DNA of 7,792 bases from Deltaproteobacteria bacterium (GTDB taxonomy: Bacteria; Myxococcota; Polyangia; Haliangiales; Haliangiaceae). The stretch lies in contig JAGSPR010000325.1 of assembly GCA_018262455.1 (NCBI GenBank), forward strand, positions 1 through 7,792. Reading direction: 5' to 3'. Within the stretch, counting starts at the first letter, position 1. The number at the start of each line of letters is the position of its first letter. A program made the translations under genes and the position numbers. The notes under the pieces were generated by a model that saw nothing but the letters and a program-made list of their open reading frames with translations, ran no database searches and was not told the DNA's origin. Shown here one piece after another: positions 1 through 6,103 of this stretch.

Positions 1-96
1 CGCGACGAGGATCATGCCGAACGACAGCCCGATCACCCCGATCGCGCAGAACGCGACGACCCGGATGAACAGCTGCAAGCGCAGGCGGCGTGACAC
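1..96 (-). CDS. N-terminus of an unidentified membrane protein (partial)
   Basis: The minus strand is open from a GTG at 96 to the window edge, giving 32 residues: a short basic head (SRRLRLQ) followed by a long hydrophobic run (FIRVVAFCAIGVIGLSFGM) that looks like a transmembrane helix or uncleaved signal anchor. Such a start is common in sensor histidine kinases and other inner-membrane proteins, but too little is present to assign a family. No Shine-Dalgarno sequence precedes the GTG. The frame is closed by a stop at 121-123, so GTG 96 is the only ordinary start upstream of the hydrophobic run. An imperfect hairpin (TGGCTC 117-122 / GAGCCA 132-137) lies just upstream and could be an operator or leader structure; that is speculation. 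Confidence 0.5.
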   Translation of the reverse strand, partial: MSRRLRLQLFIRVVAFCAIGVIGLSFGMILVA

Positions 97-476
97 TGTA
101 ATGAACGGGATAACCGTGGCTCATGTCCAACGAGCCATGTGCATCGAGCGTGCCTTCGGGTGATCAGCCAGAGCTCGGCCAGGTCCTTGCTGGGAGCCAC
201 CCTCCAGAGGCGCTGTGCTGTCTCATGTCCTATCCCTGCCGCTGTCGCAGCACCGTCGGGCTGATCGGCTTGCGACGAGTCGGCTGACGCGCGCTCGACG
301 GTCTGGCCTCTCAACGGGGCTCGCAGGGCAACTGCTCCTCGGCACCGGATGGCCGATCGCGGAACCAGCTCGCGAAGATCTTGGGAAGCCGCATGAGGAG
401 TCGACGCGCGGGCCCCGCGAAGCTCCGAGCGCAGAGACCCGCCTGCGAACGAGCGGTCCGCGAATCGCGCCGCCGG
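97..476. other. 380-base stretch without a convincing gene
   Basis: No open frame here has both good codon bias and a sensible start. It separates the 3' end of the outer membrane protein gene (stop at 477) from the 5' end of the membrane protein at 96, so it should hold the terminator of the former and the promoter of the latter. Directly after the stop at 477, bases 453-473 can form a GC-rich imperfect hairpin (GCGG/CCGC outer stem) on the minus-strand transcript, but no T-run follows, so a classical terminator is not supported. A 27-codon minus-strand reading frame (ATG near 393, stop at 311) reads MRLPKIFASWFRDRP at its start but has no ribosome-binding site and is not called. No tRNA or other RNA gene is seen. 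Confidence 0.5.
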
Positions 477-1016
477 CTACCTCGCGCGTGAGTTGCCGGC
501 GCCGAGCCGCACGCCGACGTACCCGCGACCGGACCAGTCGAGGCCGCCCGTTTCGTCGCTGTCGTTGCTGAAGAAGTGACCGAAGCTCGCGCCGGTGTAG
601 ACCATCGGAGAGACCTGGACGTCGACACCGGCACCGACGCCGAGCGCCAACGGGAGGGAGGTCTCGTCGCCGATCTCGTAGATCCCGGCCTCGACGAACG
701 GCTCGACCCGGCCCAGCTTGATCCGCTGGCGCAGGCCGACGCCCCACGTGCCGAAGGTCGCCTCGTGCCCACCAAGGCCGACGCCGGCCATCGCGAAGCC
801 TTCGAGCCCGACGTGCAGGCGATAGCCGACCTGGAGCGAGCCGATCGGGTGGTTGCCGTCGTAGTCGGTCGCCAGGTCGTCGCTGTTGACGCCGACCCCG
901 CCGCCCGCGTCGATTGCGAGGCCGGACTCGTGCGAGAACGGCGAGACCTCGGCGGCCGCACCGCTCGCGCTCAGCAGCAGGCTGATCCCGACCCCTCGGA
1001 TGGCAATCTGTCTCAT
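477..1016 (-). CDS. Putative outer membrane beta-barrel protein, secreted
   Basis: This 179-residue protein opens with a clear Sec signal peptide: basic MRQIAIR, hydrophobic core ISLLLSASG, and a likely signal-peptidase I site after A20-A21-A22, before E23. The mature part is made of alternating amphipathic stretches rich in Gly and aromatic residues (GLAIDAGGGVGV, IGSLQVGYRLHVGLEG, FGTWGVGLRQRIKLG, VEPFVEAGIYEI, TGASFGHFF, GRGYVGVRLGAG), consistent with roughly eight transmembrane strands as in OmpA/OmpX/OmpW-type barrels. Length suits an eight-strand barrel. It does not end in the usual C-terminal aromatic residue recognised by the BAM machinery: the last strand (GYVGVRLGAG) is followed by NSRAR. 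The ATG at 1016 is chosen because it begins the signal peptide. There is no Shine-Dalgarno sequence, but a TACAAT lies 6 bases upstream. It appears to be transcribed alone. The exact family and any transported substrate are unknown. Confidence 0.75.
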   Translation of the reverse strand: MRQIAIRGVGISLLLSASGAAAEVSPFSHESGLAIDAGGGVGVNSDDLATDYDGNHPIGSLQVGYRLHVGLEGFAMAGVGLGGHEATFGTWGVGLRQRIKLGRVEPFVEAGIYEIGDETSLPLALGVGAGVDVQVSPMVYTGASFGHFFSNDSDETGGLDWSGRGYVGVRLGAGNSRAR

Positions 1017-1022
1017 GCGCAG

Positions 1023-1028
1023 ATTGTA
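1023..1028 (-). promoter_or_regulatory. -10-like hexamer for the outer membrane protein gene
   Basis: On the minus strand the hexamer TACAAT (5 of 6 to TATAAT) ends 6 bases before the ATG at 1016, so initiation would fall on or next to the A of the start codon. No good -35 hexamer is seen at 16-18 bases (the best is TCAGGT or CAGGTG). If this promoter is real the mRNA would be leaderless, which agrees with the missing Shine-Dalgarno sequence. Confidence 0.4.
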
Positions 1029-1365
1029 CGGGGCGATCGCGTCGCACCTGAGGCGCAGAAAGCGGCAAGCCGCGGCGACGCGCGAACGTCAGCCGCATGG
1101 CTCGAGCCGTACCGCCGAGACACCACGGCCGCGGGCCCATGGGGAGATGCACCCGGTGGGGATTCGTGTCCGGACCGGGGTTCGATTCACGCCATCCATG
1201 AGCCGCGAGAACGTGTCCAGGTGTGACGTCGCCTCCGCCTCCATGATCACGTCGACTTCGGCAATCAACCCCGGTCCGGTCCAACCCGCAAACCCCGGTC
1301 CGGTCCAACCGGTCCAACCCAACCCCGGTCCGGTCCAACCCCGGTCCGGTCCAACCCCGGTTCAC
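1029..1365. other. Intergenic stretch with repeats and a doubtful small ORF
   Basis: This gap lies between the lipoprotein stop (1366) and the outer membrane protein promoter. Its right part is the tandem repeat array described separately. In the left part a minus-strand frame from ATG 1244 to the TGA at 1089-1091 would give 51 residues beginning MEAEATSHLDTFSRLMDGVN. The first 25 codons have the G/C-ending bias of real genes, but there is no ribosome-binding site, and the second half (Arg/Pro/Cys-rich) looks non-coding. It could be a remnant or chance. A plus-strand tRNA-like T-loop motif (GGTTCGATTC) near 1179-1188 does not fit a tRNA fold. Confidence 0.3.
1267..1360. repeat. GGTCC-rich tandem repeat array with an inverted copy upstream
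   Basis: The 13-mer AACCCCGGTCCGG occurs at 1267-1279, 1291-1303, 1321-1333 and 1337-1349, and a truncated copy (AACCCCGG) starts at 1353. The match extends to 20 bases in most copies (adding TCCAACC), and the start-to-start distances are 24, 30 and 16 bases. An exact inverted copy, CCGGACCGGGGTT, lies at 1170-1182. After a one-base bulge the pairing with the 1267 copy continues for four more bases (GATT/AATC). The array begins immediately after the stop codon of the lipoprotein gene, so it would form the 3' end of the kinase operon mRNA, where it could fold or act in termination. It is not a CRISPR array: units are too short and spacers irregular. Confidence 0.8.
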
Positions 1366-2853
1366 CTACCGGTGGATCAGCAGGGCTCCGCCTTCGAGCG
1401 TGCGCACGAGGACGTCGGGCTGCGCGTCACCGGCGAGGTCCCCGATCGTGATCGGCCCTGCCTGCGTGCCGATCATCGGGTATTCGACGGCAGCGAAGGC
1501 GGGCGTTCGCGAGCCCATCACGGTCGCGCCATACAGCACGACGAGCTTGTTGCCCGTGCTGACGAGGAGATCCGGGTTGCCATCTCCGTTGAGCTCGGCT
1601 GGCGTGATCGCGGCGGCCCCGGTCGTGTCGAGCACCACCACAGAGGTATCGAACTCGAGCGCGCCGCCCGCCGGGGTCGCATTCAGCATCACCTTGACCC
1701 TGAGGCCATCGATGAACGCGATGTCGAGCCGGCCATCGCGATCGAGATCTGCGAGCGCGACATCGATCGCGGAACCGCCCACCTCGACGCTCGCTGTGAC
1801 GTCGATCGGCGTGAACGCGGGCGCACCCGGCGTGGTCGTGTTCTCGAACACCGCGACCGAAGCCGCGAACGGCCCGCCGTTGCTCAGTCCCACGACGACG
1901 TCGGGCTTGCCGTCGCCGGTGACGTCGCCGATCGCGAAGCCGGTCAGGACCGACGAGGTCTGCAGATCGAGCCTGGTCGGGAGCGAGGCGGCGGTCGCCT
2001 GCGGAGCCGTCTGGTTGAACAGGATCGTGATCGTGTTCGAGATCATGCAGCGCACCACCACGTCGGGCAGCGAGTTGCCATCGAGGTCCGCGATCTCGAC
2101 CGCATCCGGCCCGGTGGCCGTCGCGAACGGGACCGCGGACTCGAAGCTCGCCACCGCGGCACCGGTGGGCGTCGAGTTGACGAGCACGGAGACCTGATTG
2201 CCCGGCCCGATCGTGACGAGGTCCGGCTGGGCGTCGCGATTGATCGACGTGGTGCCGATGATCGCGAGCGCCGCGGGTGACATCGGCAAGCTCAGCGAGC
2301 TCGCGGCGAACGTCGGATCCTCGCTGCCGGCCGGCGTCATGTTGAGCAAGGCGTCGGCAGTAGTGACGAGATCCAGCTTGCCGCTACCGTCGACGTCACC
2401 GACGGCGTATCCGTTCGCCAGCTGCGTCAGCGTGACCCTCGGCGCGAACGCCACGGGCTCGACGCCACCGCCGTTCAGTTGCGTGACGAGCGGCCCGTCG
2501 TTGGCGGCGTCGATCGACAGCTGCGCCGCTGCGGGCTCGAGCGTCGCCGGCGTGAACATGACGTACACCGTGCAGAACTCGCCGACCACCATCTCGAGCC
2601 CGGCGCAGGTGTCCAGCACGATCGTGAACCGCGCCGCATCGGCTCCGGTCAGCTCGGCCGCGCCGAGCGGCGGCGTCGTCCCGGGGCCGACGTTCTCGAG
2701 CAGGATCTCGTGCGTCGCGCTGTCCTGTCCCATCACGGCACCGAACCCGATCCGCTCGGTGATCGAGATCTCGCCGCGCACGTCGACGGGGCGCGGCAAG
2801 CACGCGGCGAGGACGAGCATCGGCGCGAGGCGAGCTACCACGCGCCCACCCAC
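1366..2853 (-). CDS. FG-GAP/VCBS seven-repeat lipoprotein with choice-of-anchor D-like domain
   Basis: A 495-residue predicted lipoprotein. The N-terminus has a basic head and a short hydrophobic segment ending in the lipobox L15-A16-A17-C18, so C18 should be lipidated and the protein anchored to the outer membrane or cell surface. Residues about 27-130 (GFGAV..., LLENVGPG..., CTVYVMFTP) resemble the ASPM/SPD2/Hydin-type immunoglobulin-like fold often labelled choice-of-anchor D. Seven FG-GAP/VCBS-type motifs follow at about 151-163, 203-214, 254-267, 308-321, 368-381, 419-431 and 470-483 (for example GDVDGSGKLDLV, GDVTGDGKPDVVV, ADLDRDGRLDIAF). They are spaced 50-60 residues apart, as expected for a seven-bladed integrin-like propeller with calcium loops. 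The second, sixth and seventh loops are degenerate. The start is a GTG at 2853, with another in-frame GTG at 2841; both keep the lipobox. It overlaps the preceding gene by 19 bases, so translation is probably coupled. The ligand is unknown. Confidence 0.85.
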   Translation of the reverse strand: MGGRVVARLAPMLVLAACLPRPVDVRGEISITERIGFGAVMGQDSATHEILLENVGPGTTPPLGAAELTGADAARFTIVLDTCAGLEMVVGEFCTVYVMFTPATLEPAAAQLSIDAANDGPLVTQLNGGGVEPVAFAPRVTLTQLANGYAVGDVDGSGKLDLVTTADALLNMTPAGSEDPTFAASSLSLPMSPAALAIIGTTSINRDAQPDLVTIGPGNQVSVLVNSTPTGAAVASFESAVPFATATGPDAVEIADLDGNSLPDVVVRCMISNTITILFNQTAPQATAASLPTRLDLQTSSVLTGFAIGDVTGDGKPDVVVGLSNGGPFAASVAVFENTTTPGAPAFTPIDVTASVEVGGSAIDVALADLDRDGRLDIAFIDGLRVKVMLNATPAGGALEFDTSVVVLDTTGAAAITPAELNGDGNPDLLVSTGNKLVVLYGATVMGSRTPAFAAVEYPMIGTQAGPITIGDLAGDAQPDVLVRTLEGGALLIHR

Positions 2854-3758
2854 TGCACGCCGGCGAGATCCGTGGCGATCAACGGCGCGACCGCCGTCTG
2901 CGTCCGCGACTCGCGATCACGCCGTACCCACAGCCACACCGCCGCCCCGCCCGCGACAAGGCCGGCGGTGATGCCCGCGATCGCAAGCCCGCGCCGCAGC
3001 TTCGCCTGTTCCCACAGGTCGATCTGCTTGGAGTCCTGCGGCTGGGCCTCGGAGCGCCGGTAGAGATTGCCACTCGAGACCTCGAACGCGATCCCCGTCC
3101 CGATCAGTCCTGCGCCGCCCAGGGCGATCAGGACCGATGGCAGCTTCGACGGCGCGTTTCGTGTGGTCACCGGAGTTGAAACCGGCGCCGGCTTCAGCAG
3201 CGGGATGACGACGGTCTTGCGATCGCGCTCGATCGCGACTGCCACCGTGGTCGTCCACGCGATCCGGCCGGGGGCGCGAGCGGTGATCGTGTGCGTCTGG
3301 CCGTCGATCGGCACGTCCAGGTTCCACGAGCTCGGCGCGAACGGCTCGTCATCGACTCGCACGTCGAGCCCCGGAACGCGGCTGGCCTCGGGCACCACGA
3401 GTTGCAGCTTCGACAGCCGTGGCTCGAGCTGCGCCGCGCGAAATGCCGCGGCGGTGTGGATCTGCACGCTCTCGTCGTCCGTGGCGTTGCGCGTCCGCTT
3501 CTCGGCCTCGAGGAACGAGGACCACGCGCTCGACAGCTGCTGGTTGGCCTCGCGACAGTCCGCCAGGTACATCAGCGTGCCGAGGTTGGGATCGGCCTTC
3601 TCGCTGGCCTCGAACGCATCGCACGCCTGGGCCAGCTTGCCCGCCGCCTTGAGCTCGACGCCCTGCTTGAACAACGCCTCGCCGCGCGCGTTGTCCGGAT
3701 CCGCTGTCGCGCTCCCGGCGAGAACGCAGAGCACGAGCGTCGCGCGCATCACGGTCAT
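2835..3758 (-). CDS. TPR/PEGA-like membrane-anchored envelope protein
   Basis: This 307-residue protein starts with a signal peptide ([16 protein letters not shown], likely cleaved after A19). Residues about 25-112 are TPR-like helices with the pattern [20 protein letters not shown], then [20 protein letters not shown] and [11 protein letters not shown], a signature seen in many Myxococcota proteins. Residues about 116-188 are a beta-rich PEGA-like domain ([22 protein letters not shown]). A Pro/Thr linker leads to two predicted transmembrane helices at about 205-226 and 258-278, separated by a polar loop. The ATG at 3758 shares its first bases with the kinase stop in an ATGA overlap, which implies translational coupling; a second in-frame Met is residue 4. 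Its place between the kinase and the FG-GAP lipoprotein suggests a structural or signal-relaying role in the envelope, but no biochemical function can be read from the sequence. Confidence 0.85.
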   Translation of the reverse strand: MTVMRATLVLCVLAGSATADPDNARGEALFKQGVELKAAGKLAQACDAFEASEKADPNLGTLMYLADCREANQQLSSAWSSFLEAEKRTRNATDDESVQIHTAAAFRAAQLEPRLSKLQLVVPEASRVPGLDVRVDDEPFAPSSWNLDVPIDGQTHTITARAPGRIAWTTTVAVAIERDRKTVVIPLLKPAPVSTPVTTRNAPSKLPSVLIALGGAGLIGTGIAFEVSSGNLYRRSEAQPQDSKQIDLWEQAKLRRGLAIAGITAGLVAGGAAVWLWVRRDRESRTQTAVAPLIATDLAGVQWVGAW

Positions 3759-5437
3759 TTGGTGGTGCGTCCCGGCGGTAGCCCGTTACTGCCCAGCGCC
3801 GGCTTGGTCGCCGGCTCAGGTTCTGGCTTCGGTTCTGGCTTCGGTTCCGGCTTGATCTCCGGCTTCGGTGGTTCGGTGACCGGCGTCGCGGACCCAGTGG
3901 CCGGTCGGGCGGGCGGCGACCTTCGCGTCGATCCTGCAGCGACCGTCGGGTTCCAGCGCGGTCCGCGCACCAGACCGGTGACCTCCGCGCCGAGGGTCCA
4001 CGACGCGACATCATCCGCCGAGCGCACTCCGTCGGGGCCGAGCGAGACGGCGCCCATCAGCTGATCCGGCGGTTGCTCGGTGCACGTGATCGAGATCTGC
4101 TGGCGCCACGGATCGATCACGGGTGTGCGGGACAGCTTCGCGAGCTCGACCGCAGATGGACACGGCGACGACGCGTGCGTCGACGACCATCGCACGAACG
4201 CCGCGACGAACGAGGCGAGCTGCGCGTGCACGTCGTCGAGCTTCTTCACGGTGGCGGGATCCGGCCTGGGCTCGACGGCAGTGGCTGCGGGCTTGGTCTC
4301 GACCGGCTTGGGCTCGACCGGCTTGGGCTCGACCGGCTTGCTCTCGACGGATCTGGTGTCCGGCGGCTTCGGCGGCTCGGCTGCTGTCGTCTCGCTCGAC
4401 GACCCGCCGGACTTGATGACCGCCACCGCCACACCGCCCGCTGCGATCACCGCTCCGATCCCGAGCCACAGCCCCGTCCGACGTTCCGGTGCCATCGTCG
4501 GAGCGGCCGAGGCCGCCGACGATAGCGTCGTGGCAACCATCGGCTGCGATGGCAGCGGCGCGATGGCCCGAGCCGCCGGCGCACTGCCGTGCGCTCCGAT
4601 CAGCGCCTCGACCGCGGCCGCCATCTCCTTGCCGTTCGCGAACCGCGTCGCCGGTTCCTTGGCGAGGCAGCGCGCGATCAGCGCATCCACCTCCGGCGGG
4701 ATTCCGTTCGCCAGCTCCACTGCCCGTGGCGCCGGATCGTTCATGTGTTGCGAGATGATCTCGCCGACGCCCTGCCCCTGGAACGGCGGTCGCCCGACGA
4801 GCAGGTTGAACAGCACGCAGCCGAGCGAGTAGATGTCGGACCGCGCGTCGACGAACCCCGCCCCGCGACACTGCTCCGGCGACATGAACGTCGGCGTCCC
4901 CATCAGCGCGTGCGTCGACGTCTTCATCGCGCCCGGCTCGACGGCGAGCTTCGCGATCCCGAAATCGAGGATCTTCGCGCGCTCGCCACCCACCACCTCC
5001 GGATCCTTCACCAGGAAAATGTTCTCCGGCTTGAGATCGCGATGGACGATGCCGGTCGCGTGCGCCGCGCCGAGCGAGCTCGCGACCTGACGTACCACGC
5101 GCAGCGCATCTCCGACCGGCAGCGTGCCCGCACGTTCCACGCGCTTGTCGAGCGGCTCGCCGTCGAGCAGCTCCATCACCAGGTACGCGCTGCCATCGGT
5201 GTGATGCCCGAAGTCGAACACCTGCACGATCCCCGGATCGGCGATCGCGGTCGCAGCCTTCGCCTCGTTGAAGAACCGATTCACGATGTCGGTCTGCGCC
5301 GCGAAGCTCGGGTGCAGGATCTTGATCGCCGTCCGTCGCTTGAGCAGCACGTGCTCCGCTAGCCACACGGATCCCATTCCCCCAGCACCGATCTGCCGGA
5401 GGATGCGGTAGGAGCCGACAACACTTCCCTCGTGCAC
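3755..5437 (-). CDS. Transmembrane Hanks-type Ser/Thr protein kinase with GspG-like outer domain
   Basis: A 560-residue kinase expected to phosphorylate Ser/Thr on cytoplasmic targets. The catalytic domain (about 9-280) is complete: glycine loop GAGGMG 17-22, ATP lysine K39 in AIK, helix C glutamate E58, catalytic loop HRDLKPEN 132-139 with D134, DFG 158-160, activation-loop Thr 173/175/181, SPE 186-188 in place of APE, and D201. A Pro/Ala-rich linker leads to a transmembrane helix at about 323-342. Outside lie a PKPVE repeat (366-380), a folded segment (about 395-490) and a KPEP repeat tail. The folded segment has DPW 442-444, SLGPDG 465-470 and DDVASW 475-480, the pattern that closes GspG pseudopilins, plus C426 and C452 that could form a disulfide. 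The GTG at 5437 is the first start after an in-frame stop and gives the usual kinase N-terminus. It is the first gene of the operon, with its own promoter directly upstream. Confidence 0.95.
   Translation of the reverse strand: MHEGSVVGSYRILRQIGAGGMGSVWLAEHVLLKRRTAIKILHPSFAAQTDIVNRFFNEAKAATAIADPGIVQVFDFGHHTDGSAYLVMELLDGEPLDKRVERAGTLPVGDALRVVRQVASSLGAAHATGIVHRDLKPENIFLVKDPEVVGGERAKILDFGIAKLAVEPGAMKTSTHALMGTPTFMSPEQCRGAGFVDARSDIYSLGCVLFNLLVGRPPFQGQGVGEIISQHMNDPAPRAVELANGIPPEVDALIARCLAKEPATRFANGKEMAAAVEALIGAHGSAPAARAIAPLPSQPMVATTLSSAASAAPTMAPERRTGLWLGIGAVIAAGGVAVAVIKSGGSSSETTAAEPPKPPDTRSVESKPVEPKPVEPKPVETKPAATAVEPRPDPATVKKLDDVHAQLASFVAAFVRWSSTHASSPCPSAVELAKLSRTPVIDPWRQQISITCTEQPPDQLMGAVSLGPDGVRSADDVASWTLGAEVTGLVRGPRWNPTVAAGSTRRSPPARPATGSATPVTEPPKPEIKPEPKPEPKPEPEPATKPALGSNGLPPGRTTK
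3819..3854 (-). repeat. Intragenic 12-base repeat coding for KPEP units
   Basis: On the plus strand GGTTCTGGCTTC stands at 3819-3830 and 3831-3842, followed by a near copy GGTTCCGGCTTG at 3843-3854. Read on the minus strand these encode Lys-Pro-Glu-Pro units near the C-terminus of the kinase, a stiff, charged tail on the outer side of the membrane. Copy number may vary between strains by slippage. Confidence 0.85.
4298..4342 (-). repeat. Intragenic 15-base repeat coding for PKPVE units
   Basis: Three head-to-tail 15-mers occur (CTCGACCGGCTTGGG at 4298-4312 and 4313-4327, then a copy with two changes to 4342). They encode Lys-Pro-Val-Glu-Pro units at kinase residues 366-380, just outside the transmembrane helix. 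This is an extended spacer between the membrane and the GspG-like domain. In-frame 15-base gain or loss would change its length without breaking the gene. Confidence 0.85.
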
Positions 5438-5448
5438 CGTGAATCTTC

Positions 5449-5476
5449 ATTGTACCGAACTGCGATCGGCGGTCAA
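5449..5476 (-). promoter_or_regulatory. Sigma70-type promoter of the kinase operon
   Basis: On the minus strand TTGACC (5476-5471; 5 of 6 to TTGACA) and TACAAT (5454-5449; 5 of 6 to TATAAT) are separated by 16 bases, a normal housekeeping spacing. The -10 ends 11 bases before the GTG at 5437, so the transcript would begin about 4-5 bases before the start codon, too short for a Shine-Dalgarno sequence. None is present. This is the best promoter match in the window. Confidence 0.65.
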
Positions 5477-5553
5477 TGCAACCGGTCAGCGCTATGGCCC
5501 ATCCGAACGCAGTGACTCGATCATGGATGTGACCAGACCCGCTGGCTCTGGAT

Positions 5554-5937
5554 TCACGGCGACGCCCGCGGCGGGCGTCGTCGGACTACGCGTGACGTGG
5601 GCGAGAACCCAAGGGGCGCCTGCGAGGCGAGGTGCGAGCGCCGCCGAAGCGGACCTGTGATGTCTGCCCCATGCTCGCCGACGCGCTGATGGAACAGGAA
5701 GCCGCGATCGTCGGCGAGCGGCGCGGTCGAGATCGCCAGCGCCGCGCTGGGATCGACCCAGTCCCCCGGCAGCGGTGCGTCGGGCTCCCCCCAATCCTTG
5801 ACCGGCGGTTCTTGGGCAGCGCGACGCCTGGTACCACCTCGCCCGCTGGCCATGCGGTCGCAAACAGTGGGGCCGGCCGGCAGGTGCGTCACGCCCTTCC
5901 TGTCGGTCGTTCGAAACACCGCGATCGTGCAGATCAC
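5554..5937 (-). CDS. Hypothetical protein, possibly a decayed gene
   Basis: Unrecognised. This minus-strand frame shows the base pattern of a real gene over about 5650-5965: third positions about 85% G/C and second positions near half, in a hand count of about 100 codons. The plus-strand frame across the same bases is clearly weaker. The translation includes VKDWGEPDAPLPGDWVDP and LADDRGFLFHQRVGEHGADI and matches no family I know. The GTG at 5937 is the first usable start in the frame, but coding bias continues upstream of it. There the frame reads ILTGCGRWEEHGEADV, and LTGC is a perfect lipobox with no signal peptide before it in frame. A start codon ATG at about 5994-5996 is out of frame by a CG unit of a CGCGCG run, so a lost or shifted 5' end is possible. 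The frame ends in a strong hairpin. The true start and even the coding status are uncertain. Confidence 0.3.
   Translation of the reverse strand: MICTIAVFRTTDRKGVTHLPAGPTVCDRMASGRGGTRRRAAQEPPVKDWGEPDAPLPGDWVDPSAALAISTAPLADDRGFLFHQRVGEHGADITGPLRRRSHLASQAPLGFSPTSRVVRRRPPRASP
5560..5580. other. Strong GC hairpin, possible transcription or mRNA 3' end signal
   Basis: A perfect 9-base stem (C5560-G5580, then GACGCCCG 5561-5568 with CGGGCGTC 5572-5579) encloses a three-base loop CGG. It sits at the end of the hypothetical minus-strand frame (stop at 5554-5556), about 80 bases upstream of the kinase promoter. No T-run follows on either strand, so it is not a textbook intrinsic terminator, although it could still halt or protect transcripts coming from the right. 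Confidence 0.4.
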
Positions 5938-6103
5938 GTCGGCTTCGCCGTGTTCCTCCCACCTCCCACAGCCGGTGAGGATCGCGCGCGTGCCATCCGT
6001 CCCCTGTGTGGTGCTGACCGGCTCTACGATGGCGCGTACATGCCCGGCGAGACCGCGATCTATCTCGCGAAGATGCTGTCCGCCGACTCGACCAGGTGAC
6101 CGA

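Noticed and set aside
120..229. Direct 9-mer repeat CTCATGTCC at 120-128 and 221-229
   Set aside because: Only two copies about 100 bases apart with no shared flanks; this can occur by chance and marks no element boundary.
1179..1199. tRNA-like T-loop motif GGTTCGATTC on the plus strand
   Set aside because: The five-base T-stem does not pair (only two of five positions match), no acceptor stem partner is found about 70 bases upstream, and no D- or anticodon arm fits.
1267..1360. CRISPR array
   Set aside because: Repeats are only 13-20 bases, with start-to-start distances of 24, 30 and 16. There are no unique spacers of constant length and no cas genes nearby.
223..1365. Long minus-strand frame beginning MNRGWTGPGLDRTG across the repeat array and the outer membrane protein gene
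   Set aside because: It is Arg/Gly/Pro-rich throughout, as expected from an off-frame reading of GC-rich DNA, and it overlaps a gene with a clear signal peptide and codon bias in another frame.
886..2280. Long plus-strand frame encoding NPGPVQP repeats and an Arg/Asp-rich tail
   Set aside because: It is antisense to the FG-GAP lipoprotein. The tail is an alternating Arg/Asp/Glu/His composition typical of a shadow frame, and the Pro-rich part is only the tandem DNA repeat translated.
5632..6099. Plus-strand frame as a full gene (begins MRAPPKRTCDVCP)
   Set aside because: Over most of its length its codon bias is weaker than the opposing minus-strand frame. Only its last 27 codons look coding, so it is kept as an observation rather than a gene.
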